Source of the DNA: a bacterium 1xD8-48
GTDB lineage: Bacteria > Bacillota > Clostridia > Lachnospirales > Lachnospiraceae
Length of the DNA: 64,000 nt
Assembly: GCA_009917455.1 (NCBI GenBank)
Contig: QZDS01000005.1
Coordinates: forward strand, 175,084 to 239,083
Reading direction: 5' to 3'
Positions 33,430 through 41,511 of this stretch are shown here, in pieces; the first letter of the stretch is position 1; each line of letters opens with the position of its first letter. Under the pieces are notes generated by a model, which made no database searches, was not told the origin of the DNA, and worked only from the letters and a program-made list of their open reading frames with translations. A program made the translations under genes and the position numbers.

Positions 33430-34356
33430 ATGGATAATAAACGTTTTGCCCTGCTTATAGATGCAGATAATATTTCGGCAAAATATATCGGTGATATCCT
33501 GGAGGAGCTTTCCACCTACGGAATCACCACCTACAAAAGGATTTATGGCGACTGGACCAGTACCCAGGCAACAAAGTGGAAAGGGGAGCTTCTGGAAAAT
33601 TCCGTCATTCCGGTGCAGCAGTTCAGCAACACCGTGGGGAAGAACGCCACGGACTCCACATTGATAATAGATGCAATGGATATTCTTTATACTGGAAACG
33701 TGGATGGCTTCTGCATTGTATCAAGCGACAGCGATTTTACCCGTCTGGCGAGCCGACTTCGTGAGTCCGGTATGGAAGTGATTGGGATGGGAGAGGAAAA
33801 GACGCCCCGCTCATTCAGGGTGGCATGTACCAGATTCGTAAATCTTGAGAATCTTGGCAATCAGGATGAAGATACGGACAACAAAGACAATCAGGACAAT
33901 ACCATCAGCCGGGAAGTTATATACAGTGCGATTACAAATATTATTAACGAGAATGAAAATAAAGGAAAGAGCGTGGAGCTTGCAGCAGTAGGGAACAGGC
34001 TGGTGAATATGTATCCTGACTTTGACGTGAGAAATTACGGCTACAGCCTTCTGTCAAAGTTTGTGGAGGATGCCGGGCTTTTTCTTCTGGAAAAGAGGCA
34101 GAATGTCATTACGATTTACTTAAAGGACGACGAACAGTCACGGGAGGAAATCATAGACTTTGTGAGGGAGATTATTCACAAGGCAGGAAAAAGAGGCATT
34201 GGCATCAGCGAGCTCGGCAACCATGTTTATAATAAGTTTGACAACTTTAATGTGAAGGATTTCGGCTACAGCCAGTTCTCCAAGTTCGTTCAGGGGATTG
34301 GCGACGTGGAGCTGTATCAGGATAAAGGTGGGAGAAAGAGAGCGAGGGAGAAGTAG
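33430..34356 (+). CDS. NYN-domain ribonuclease-like protein with two OST-HTH (LOTUS) domains
   Basis: A 308-residue protein. The NYN/PIN-like nuclease domain (about 1-150, LabA/DUF88 group) has acidic metal-site residues: FALLIDADN (Asp11, Asp13), ATDSTLIIDAMD (Asp75, Asp81) and SSDSDFTRL (Asp100, Asp102). A low-complexity Asp/Asn linker (about 150-162) leads to two OST-HTH domains, about 165-232 and 235-303, each with the NYGYSLLSKFV or DFGYSQFSKFV core that binds RNA in other family members. Inference: an RNA-cleaving or RNA-processing enzyme. It has its own ribosome site (GAGGAAAAATA) and lies between two terminators. Codon use is like the chromosome, so I place it just outside the AT-rich island. 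Confidence 0.9.
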   Translation: MDNKRFALLIDADNISAKYIGDILEELSTYGITTYKRIYGDWTSTQATKWKGELLENSVIPVQQFSNTVGKNATDSTLIIDAMDILYTGNVDGFCIVSSDSDFTRLASRLRESGMEVIGMGEEKTPRSFRVACTRFVNLENLGNQDEDTDNKDNQDNTISREVIYSAITNIINENENKGKSVELAAVGNRLVNMYPDFDVRNYGYSLLSKFVEDAGLFLLEKRQNVITIYLKDDEQSREEIIDFVREIIHKAGKRGIGISELGNHVYNKFDNFNVKDFGYSQFSKFVQGIGDVELYQDKGGRKRAREK

Positions 34357-34357
34357 A

Positions 34358-34406
34358 GTAAAGGCGGCAGATGAACGTGATGGTCATTTGCCGCCCTTAC
34401 TTTTTT
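34358..34406 (+). terminator. Intrinsic terminator after the NYN gene
   Basis: A long stem with few mismatches: GTAAAGGCGGCAGATGA on the left pairs with TCATTTGCCGCCCTTAC on the right (34384-34400), followed by TTTTTT (34401-34406). Confidence 0.85.
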
Positions 34407-34520
34407 CATTTTTGCGGTTCTGATATTTCACTTTCATAAATGCAAGTATATCGTCCTGGTCGCGTGTATCCAGCAAAAGATAATAAAACAGAAGATGGCG
34501 CTTATGCAATAATCGAATAT
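34385..34520 (-). pseudogene. C-terminal gene scrap (left edge of island)
   Basis: On the minus strand about 45 codons read in frame to a TGA near 34386, containing LLHKRHLLFYYLLLDTRD and DDILAFMKVKYQNRK. The composition looks like real protein, but there is no start and a stop lies just upstream near 34523. It overlaps the NYN terminator. I do not recognise the family. Together with the next scrap it fills the 434-base gap 34357-34790. Confidence 0.4.
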
Positions 34521-34539
34521 TAATTTTTTAAGTCTAAGC

Positions 34540-34689
34540 GTGATTGGACAGAAGCTGCCAGAGCCCTACAGTAAATTCTCCAATCTGGATGCTAAGAAGA
34601 GTCCGCTTGCCAAAGCGGCAATTGACTTGGCAGCGGCTTCTCAGGGAGCAATAGTCGGACCAATGCTTAACTTACAACCGGAACTATAG
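34540..34689 (+). pseudogene. Short gene scrap, 49 codons
   Basis: An open stretch from GTG 34540 to TAG 34689 reads VIGQKLPEPYSKFSNLDAKK then SPLAKAAIDLAAASQGAIVG. It has protein-like composition and chromosome-like GC but no ribosome site, so it is probably the tail of a gene lost when the island arrived. Family not recognised. Confidence 0.35.
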
Positions 34690-34694
34690 GTATA

Positions 34695-34724
34695 TTGTCG
34701 GAATATGTAAAAAGATGGTATTAT
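34695..34724 (+). promoter_or_regulatory. Likely promoter for the giant ATPase-phosphoribosyltransferase gene
   Basis: TTGTCG (34695-34700), 18 bases, TATTAT (34719-34724) with extended -10 TGG. It is the only reasonable promoter in this spacer and would serve all three island genes. Confidence 0.45.
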
Positions 34725-34790
34725 TTTATAGAATATTTAGTTAAGCCATTTTAAGGAACAGATAATTAAAAGGATGAAGGGAATACAAAA

Positions 34791-37700
34791 GTGGAAAACG
34801 ATATACAGAATATTATTATTTATCAAATGGTCTATGAAGATTCGCAGTCATGGGATTACTTTAGTAATATATTATTTAAGTTTTTTCATAAAGAAGTATT
34901 AAGCTTAGGGGAAACAAAAAAGGTTTTAGCAGAAAGGTTTCAAGACAGTGGTAAAAATGAAGAAATAATAAAGGCTATCCTCCAATGCCGGAAAAATTTT
35001 AAATCTATTTCAAAACCGGAAAATTTTAAGGTGAACCCACTTTATGATGCTGTATTTTGTATTTATATAGACTTGGAAAAATTGAAAGATATAGTGGATT
35101 TGCAAAAATTGTATTTAATAAAAAGAGGATTTGATCAAAAAAGAATACTGGTGATTTTAGATGGGCAGAAAAAAGATTATTTTGGAATTTCTCATTTTTT
35201 TGAATGGGTAAATGAGCAAAATGAACAATTTTACTATAGCATTTATTTTCATGATAAGAATGAAACTGGTTATAAAATAATCAAAATGCAGCGCAAGAAG
35301 GCAGCCGCATTTGTAAAAATGATGCCATTGTTGGAAATTAATCCGGAGACAGACGAATTGCTGCACAGGCAAGTGAAGGCTGCAGTACGGGAGGGGGAAC
35401 TTGCCAATATGCTGGAGAACAAGGAGATAACTCCCCAGCTTTCAAAGCTAGATATGTTAAACAGTGCGCTCCGTAAAATATTGTATTATAAACATGCAAA
35501 TAAAAAAAAGCTGTTTCAGAACTGTGACCCGGACAGTTTAGCAGAAGTATTGGAAAATATGAATCTTCTGACACTGTTTTTATTTGCCGTTTTTCTAAAT
35601 TCTCAACAGGAGCCCTACAGGGATATATTGGAAGTAAAAAAAGTTGTACATGTGTTAACAAGATATGTGCAAGGGTTTTTACAGCTGACAGAGAATATAT
35701 TGTTTCATACGCAGAATAAAAAGGGGATTTTCAGTTTGCGGATACTGGACGGCGGTTCAGAGTATGTCATTGATAAATACGGTTTCTTAAAAAAAGATGA
35801 TCATCCTTTTTTTGAAATTTGTGTATCAGACTATCCGGGAGAAAACAGGAGTGGAAATATCGCACAGGTTTTTCGGCAGAAGCTGGAAAATCAGGAATTG
35901 CAGAATTTGTTTCAGGATCTTGAACCGGTTCATTTTTTTCAAAATGGGGAAGAAATGGATGAAAAGATACTGAGTGCATGGGAAAAGTATTATGATGACG
36001 TTGAGCATATAGGGCGCCATTATGGCCTGAAGATCTTTAAAACACTTGTGGATAGTGCCGGCGGAATATTTGTAATGGAGAGCTACTCAACGCACAGTCC
36101 GAAAAAGGGAGAGCGTATAGGCGGGAAAGAGAAAGAAATATGTATGCCCGGTACATCTTATTCCATATTGATGCCGGCTGATTTTGAAGAGCAGTTTTTG
36201 AATGATGAAGAGATAGATTTTGGTATTGCAAATGTAATTTCATACGAAACAAATCTTAATACTATTAACGAAATAAAATGCCGCTGCGTTGACAGTGGGA
36301 AAATGAAAGAATCGTATGTTGACGAGGAAGGAAAATGCAGAATTGTTGATGACATAGAAAATATTATTAATCAGCAAACAGACGGTGAAAAAGAAATTGT
36401 TGTAGTAGATGCTTTTGAGATACCAGAGAAAAATGCGGAATTGATATATAAAGCTTTGGTAAAAATGGCCAGGAATCAGAAAGGAATAAAGTATGCGGCA
36501 TTTTATAACTGCAGCCCCGAGTTTGTAAGTGGATTCTGGGACAGCGCACATACACTGTTCCTGCAAACGGCTATTCAGTATGCTTTACAGAAACAGGAAT
36601 TGCAGATTATTTTATTTACCCGGGAGGATTACGAAGAAATGATGTTGATTCCGGGAAGTTTTAATATGACTGTACAGTTAAATAACCAGATTAATTTTAC
36701 CAGAGAGACCAGATGGAAAAATATTTTTCTGAGTTTACAGCCTTTGGAAGGGGAAGAGTGGCAGATTAAAAAGGAGGATAAAAAAATTATCCTTCCATTT
36801 GATGTGATGATTCACCTGAAGGAACAAGGGGAAGAATTGTCAGTTTTTGAGCATTATACGAAGAAAATTGTAAACAGAAGCATTCAGCAGGAGCTGCTGG
36901 GATGTAAGTTTGAAGGCACCCACATGCGTCTGGGTTCGACTATCCATGTAGGCCAGTTTTATGAGGCAGAACTGTTGTTTGGTGTCAATCTCTTTGTGGA
37001 ACGTTTTGCTTTATTGATAGCGCTTGATCTGAAAAAGAACTTGGAAAATGTGGAGAAGCTTACTTTATATGGTTTTGCCACATATTCAGAGATACTGATT
37101 TATAAATTGTGTGGACTCATTCGAGAAACATATGCTAAAATAGATGTGGACTATGTGATACTGGAACGTGAAATGGATAGCGGAGAGACTATGCATATAG
37201 ATAAACTTCGCTATAGCAGGTATTTCATAGATAAAGATGAGAGGGAAGCATATTTTAAAGATCGAAAATTGGTTTGTATCGTGCCGATAGGAAGTACGCT
37301 AAAGACCAATGAGAAGATGATTAACTTATTTTGTGAAGACAATGGTAAGGGATGCCGAAATAATATTCTTGATGACTATGAAGTGATACTTGTTGGAAAT
37401 TGTGAAAATGATTATTGGGAAATAATTTCCGAAAGGCGGCTGAGGGGGATAAGAAATACCAACCTGAAGCTGAATCCGAAATTTTTTATAAGATTTGATA
37501 TGGACTATGAGGAGTCTTTGAAATGCAGGATGTGTTTTCCTGAAAAAGTGTTGGACGAGACACCGTTGATTGAAGTAAATGCGGCCTCCACAGTTCCTAA
37601 CCAGGCTTTTGGTGTCCAGGTGGAAGAATGCATTCCGGAAAAGGACATTCCGAAAAAAATTAAAGATTTGGAACAGGAGATGCACGTTTTAAAAAACTGT

Positions 37701-40700
37701 TTTATTTATTCGCATATAAAGAGCGGGGAAGGGCATTTTTTGTTTTATGTACAGACTAATTATCTTATGGTTCAGCAGTATAAAAAAATTGTAGAGTGGC
37801 TGAAAGATGTAAAGAGGGTATTAGATATCGAGACAGAGGTATACAATGTAATTTTCAGTCCGTCCCATGTAAGCAATGTGGGATTTACAGAATGTATTAA
37901 CGACGTGGTCTTTGATTCATCCGCAGTTATTATCAGGGACGATATAGATAAAGAATACAGGAGTAATTTTTTCGCTAAATATTCAAACATATATTTTTTT
38001 GTAAAAAAGGTTATGGAAGAAGGCCGGGGAAGAAAAATACGTTTTTTCTTTGCTGATGACGCGATCGTATCGGGCCGGAGTTTCCAGAGGGCCAAAAGCC
38101 TGTTGAAAAGCGTAGTGAAAGAAATGTTTGGCGGTACGCGGGAAGAGTATTGCATTTTTGACAGTGTTTTTGTTTTGATTGATCGGAATTCAAAGGATAA
38201 TAAGCAGATATATGTAGGGGATGACTGGGACAGACATTTTTTTTCGTTTCGGACAATACATGTCTCATCGCTGCGAAACCATGGCCATGCATGTGTACTT
38301 TGCAATCTTGAAAGGGATGCGGAAGTATTAAAAAAAGCATCAGTTGCCGCAGATATCTATAAGTATTGGGATGATGAAAGGACTAAATTTGCCCCTGATG
38401 ATGTTGCAGAATTTGTCAATAAAGAAAATTACAAGGATCCGGTTAAAAGACAGCGTGCCTACCGAAGGCTGCTTTGTGCCAATGAAGCGGGAGTATTTGT
38501 AAATGAAAAATGTCACGGAAACCAGAAGGAAAAGGCCATGGTCTGTATTTTACAGATGGTTGTCCACGGATGTGATAGAACATGGAACCAAAAGGAATAT
38601 CATGACAGGGAAGAGATGCAGAGGGAATTCTTCCTGTCATATTGTAAGATATTGAGCAGGCCTTTTATTGTGTTTAATAAAGCTGTCAAAGAAGCTGTTT
38701 TTGATCTGCTACTGATTCTGATGGAATTTGCGGTTACAGGCAAAAAGGTAGAAAAGATACTTAAGGAGACTGCTGATAAACGGTATCTGCGGAATCGGAC
38801 GATTAAACCACTGTTATTAAGTGTCGAAGATTTGCTGAAGCAGGCTTTTATAAACCAGGGTAAGGGGACAGAATTATTATATGTTTTGATGAAACAATTG
38901 ACGGAACTAAAAAGTAACTATATTATCCGGCAAAAAAATATTAATAAGATAGTGGATTATGTCCAAAAATTGCCAGAGAACCAGCGAGAGGAATTTTATG
39001 ACAGATTTATACCACAGGTCAAAAAACTCTTGGGAGCCAGCTCCGATACCAGTAAGAGCGCATGGTTTGATTATCTTTTGTTTCAAAAGAAAGAATATGG
39101 AAGCAGTAAAGCAGAAGGCCTTTATCTTCCAGATGAAATATTTGAGCAGCTTTATCTTGAAAATAACAGGGTCATACTTGATGCAATTACAAAACTCAGC
39201 CAGAAGATTGAATTTACTGATGATGAAAAGGTAATACTGAGTAGAGAAAGGAAATTTATTACAAAAGCAAAATATGAGAAAATGAGCGTCATAGAACGCA
39301 TGAACCATGAATACGTAAAGGAAAGTGAGGAAGAGCTTATAGGTGCTGTCAGTGAAAAAATTGCCAGGGAAGTGGATTCGTATTTGTTAAAGGATTATGA
39401 GGAAGTCTTAAAATCCCATGGAGGAGAAGAGGGATGGAAGACGCCGGATAATATATTCCCTGTAGCAGCCCAAATAATACTTTTTCAGTATATTGAACAG
39501 AATTTTGGCACAAATGCGAAAAAGAAGCTGGAGGATGATGGGGAGAAACGGAGCAGCCTTACGGATCAGTGCAGACAGATTGCCATATATTTGAATCATA
39601 TTTTGAGAGCAGAAAGAACTTATATTCTGGTGGAAGCTGTGCCGGAAGCAGATATCTGGGAAGATAATATTATTGGCAGATATAATGCGCTTGTGAAAAA
39701 ATATAGCAGCAAAGAAAATCTGCTTTTGCTTGAACCAAAGAACAGAAAAGACTATCTATTGTTAGGCAGCAGTTCAAATCAAAATAAGAATATGATCTTC
39801 AATGATCATAAGTCTGTAAAGCACCTGAAAACTGTGTGCAGAAAGGAGGAATTTAAGAAAAAAGGATACTATGTTTTATATGAAGCAAATGAAGAGAGCC
39901 TGATATGGAAGCTGGGAATAGAAGAAAGTCAGGTATATGTCTGTAGTGAACTGAAAAGTGGGAAAAGAAAGGAGGAATATTTAAATGACATCCGGAATGT
40001 GATGCAGTTTTCCTATATGTTAAATCACAAAGTCTTCGATGTTAATAATACGGAGTTTTTTATGGAACTTATTGCTGCGGTGAAAGATCTGAGTTACAGT
40101 TCCGGCCAAAAGACCATTACGCATACGCCTTATATGGTACGTATGCAGCAGTATGAAGAGGCAGGCAGGGATATTACAAAGAGAAAAAGAAAAGATGATA
40201 TTATTATGCTGTTGGCAGACTTGAATATCAGCCATCATTACCGCGACAGCCTGCAAAGGGAGTATTATACAAGGAAAATTAAATTTACAAAAGTGCCATG
40301 GAATACTAAGAATCCGGTCTTCTCCCAATTTCCATGTACTTTTGAACTGCCGATTGGAGAGCTTGTAAAAAGAACAAAGGTTGAGGTAAGGAATGAAGGC
40401 TTTGCTTTTTCAGACGAACCCGGAGGATTAATACAGCAGGAGGATGCCGTAAGGCCGGATGATGAATTGATTTGTTATGAGGTGGCAAATCCTTCACGGG
40501 AAATCTTCCTGATGTTGTATCTTATGATCACAAATTCGGCTGTTGGTGACAGAAGTGAAATGAAAAACAGTAAAATAACAGTCTATCTGTCAAGAACGAG
40601 AGAAGGGGAAATCAGAATAACAAATAAGGTAAATGAAGCATATCATAAAAAAATGAAAAATATTTATTTAGACATTCCGCCTTATGACGATGAAGGGATT

Positions 40701-40952
40701 TCCATCTGGACGATATCAAGATATTTAAAAAGTTTTGCGGCAAACATTTTAAACAGGGAATTGTCTGAGCTGGAAAATAAGAATGGTGTGGTATTGAAGG
40801 AAGAAATGGAACAGCTGAGAGAGAAGATAGAACAGCTGCCGGAAATGATCCGGGTTCGGGTCGAGAAGAAGTATGTACGTAAAAAAGAATGCTTTTCGAT
40901 TGTATTACCAATTCTGGCCGGTAAATATGATAAGGTGTGGCACAGGGAATGA
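34791..40952 (+). CDS. Giant protein with two GHKL ATPase-like and two phosphoribosyltransferase-like domains
   Basis: 2,053 residues, no signal peptide or membrane helix. Domains read by eye: (1) 1-200, unrecognised. (2) About 285-465, GHKL ATPase-like, with N-box-like FLQLTENILFHTQNKKGIFS, then HYGLKIFKTLVDSAGGIFV and a final PGTSYSILMP strand as in histidine kinases. (3) About 700-850, orotate-phosphoribosyltransferase-like (GTHMRLGSTIHVGQFY, KLVCIVPIGSTLKT) with an atypical PRPP loop. (4) About 970-1180, phosphoribosyltransferase-like with a near-canonical PRPP loop FFFADDAIVSGRSF (1086-1099) and a following HGHACVLC. (5) 1200-1580, mostly helical. (6) About 1585-1760, possibly GAF-like. 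(7) About 1895-2042, a second GHKL-like fold (MLYLMITNSAVGD, DDEGISIWTISRYL, FSIVLPI). Start GTG 34791 after GAAGGGA. AT-rich codon use unlike the flanks. Inferred ATP-dependent sensor/enzyme of a conflict or signalling system; the receiver gene follows after 49 bases. Confidence 0.6.
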   Translation: MENDIQNIIIYQMVYEDSQSWDYFSNILFKFFHKEVLSLGETKKVLAERFQDSGKNEEIIKAILQCRKNFKSISKPENFKVNPLYDAVFCIYIDLEKLKDIVDLQKLYLIKRGFDQKRILVILDGQKKDYFGISHFFEWVNEQNEQFYYSIYFHDKNETGYKIIKMQRKKAAAFVKMMPLLEINPETDELLHRQVKAAVREGELANMLENKEITPQLSKLDMLNSALRKILYYKHANKKKLFQNCDPDSLAEVLENMNLLTLFLFAVFLNSQQEPYRDILEVKKVVHVLTRYVQGFLQLTENILFHTQNKKGIFSLRILDGGSEYVIDKYGFLKKDDHPFFEICVSDYPGENRSGNIAQVFRQKLENQELQNLFQDLEPVHFFQNGEEMDEKILSAWEKYYDDVEHIGRHYGLKIFKTLVDSAGGIFVMESYSTHSPKKGERIGGKEKEICMPGTSYSILMPADFEEQFLNDEEIDFGIANVISYETNLNTINEIKCRCVDSGKMKESYVDEEGKCRIVDDIENIINQQTDGEKEIVVVDAFEIPEKNAELIYKALVKMARNQKGIKYAAFYNCSPEFVSGFWDSAHTLFLQTAIQYALQKQELQIILFTREDYEEMMLIPGSFNMTVQLNNQINFTRETRWKNIFLSLQPLEGEEWQIKKEDKKIILPFDVMIHLKEQGEELSVFEHYTKKIVNRSIQQELLGCKFEGTHMRLGSTIHVGQFYEAELLFGVNLFVERFALLIALDLKKNLENVEKLTLYGFATYSEILIYKLCGLIRETYAKIDVDYVILEREMDSGETMHIDKLRYSRYFIDKDEREAYFKDRKLVCIVPIGSTLKTNEKMINLFCEDNGKGCRNNILDDYEVILVGNCENDYWEIISERRLRGIRNTNLKLNPKFFIRFDMDYEESLKCRMCFPEKVLDETPLIEVNAASTVPNQAFGVQVEECIPEKDIPKKIKDLEQEMHVLKNCFIYSHIKSGEGHFLFYVQTNYLMVQQYKKIVEWLKDVKRVLDIETEVYNVIFSPSHVSNVGFTECINDVVFDSSAVIIRDDIDKEYRSNFFAKYSNIYFFVKKVMEEGRGRKIRFFFADDAIVSGRSFQRAKSLLKSVVKEMFGGTREEYCIFDSVFVLIDRNSKDNKQIYVGDDWDRHFFSFRTIHVSSLRNHGHACVLCNLERDAEVLKKASVAADIYKYWDDERTKFAPDDVAEFVNKENYKDPVKRQRAYRRLLCANEAGVFVNEKCHGNQKEKAMVCILQMVVHGCDRTWNQKEYHDREEMQREFFLSYCKILSRPFIVFNKAVKEAVFDLLLILMEFAVTGKKVEKILKETADKRYLRNRTIKPLLLSVEDLLKQAFINQGKGTELLYVLMKQLTELKSNYIIRQKNINKIVDYVQKLPENQREEFYDRFIPQVKKLLGASSDTSKSAWFDYLLFQKKEYGSSKAEGLYLPDEIFEQLYLENNRVILDAITKLSQKIEFTDDEKVILSRERKFITKAKYEKMSVIERMNHEYVKESEEELIGAVSEKIAREVDSYLLKDYEEVLKSHGGEEGWKTPDNIFPVAAQIILFQYIEQNFGTNAKKKLEDDGEKRSSLTDQCRQIAIYLNHILRAERTYILVEAVPEADIWEDNIIGRYNALVKKYSSKENLLLLEPKNRKDYLLLGSSSNQNKNMIFNDHKSVKHLKTVCRKEEFKKKGYYVLYEANEESLIWKLGIEESQVYVCSELKSGKRKEEYLNDIRNVMQFSYMLNHKVFDVNNTEFFMELIAAVKDLSYSSGQKTITHTPYMVRMQQYEEAGRDITKRKRKDDIIMLLADLNISHHYRDSLQREYYTRKIKFTKVPWNTKNPVFSQFPCTFELPIGELVKRTKVEVRNEGFAFSDEPGGLIQQEDAVRPDDELICYEVANPSREIFLMLYLMITNSAVGDRSEMKNSKITVYLSRTREGEIRITNKVNEAYHKKMKNIYLDIPPYDDEGISIWTISRYLKSFAANILNRELSELENKNGVVLKEEMEQLREKIEQLPEMIRVRVEKKYVRKKECFSIVLPILAGKYDKVWHRE

Positions 40953-41001
40953 GGTACGGAGGTACATCGGATTTTATTTCTATGTAAGAAGGAAGGAATA
41001 T

Positions 41002-41505
41002 ATGAAAAAAATTGTTATTGTTGAAGATAAGCCTTGGATAACTCAGAACGCAATATGTGATTTGCAGAAAAAAAATATTAATGTAATCAAAATGGTATAT
41101 TATCCCAATGCTTTTGGCGATGAGAAAGAAAAGAAAAAGCTTATGGATTTATTTAAAGAAAAGACGAAGGTGGAAGTGGACGAGGTATCTTCACAGGAAG
41201 AATTTGTGAATAAAATGGAAGAGCTGTATCAATTAGAAGATGTTGTTTTTTTTATGGATTATGAATTAAAGGGAGATTCTACGAAAGAGGCAGATAAGCG
41301 TATTAATGTCCGTTATGCGAGATATAAAGAATATGGAGATGGATTTAAGCCGGAACGGAGGAAAATCTGGTTTTATACCGCATCCTCCGCAGGGAATGTA
41401 GCGGTACTATATCATAACTTTCCAGACAATGTCCTTCCGGTTACGAAATATTATGAGGGAATATTGGAATGGAAAGAAGAAAAAATAGATCAGATTTTGG
41501 GGTGA
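41002..41505 (+). CDS. Stand-alone receiver-domain protein (atypical response regulator)
   Basis: 167 residues. MKKIVIVEDKPW supplies the acidic pair Glu8/Asp9. The strand VVFFMDYELKGDS carries the likely phospho-acceptor Asp86, IWFYTASSAGN the switch Thr126, and LPVTKYYEG the Lys149. All five receiver key positions are therefore present. Insertions (about 35-60 and 90-120) make it longer than the usual 120 residues. There is no DNA-binding or other output domain. ATG 41002 is used because GGAAGGA precedes it; an in-frame ATG at 40873 lies inside the giant gene. The DUF2971-like gene begins 6 bases after its stop. It probably relays phosphoryl groups or conformational state between the giant protein and the third protein. 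Confidence 0.7.
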   Translation: MKKIVIVEDKPWITQNAICDLQKKNINVIKMVYYPNAFGDEKEKKKLMDLFKEKTKVEVDEVSSQEEFVNKMEELYQLEDVVFFMDYELKGDSTKEADKRINVRYARYKEYGDGFKPERRKIWFYTASSAGNVAVLYHNFPDNVLPVTKYYEGILEWKEEKIDQILG

Positions 41506-41511
41506 GAGGTG

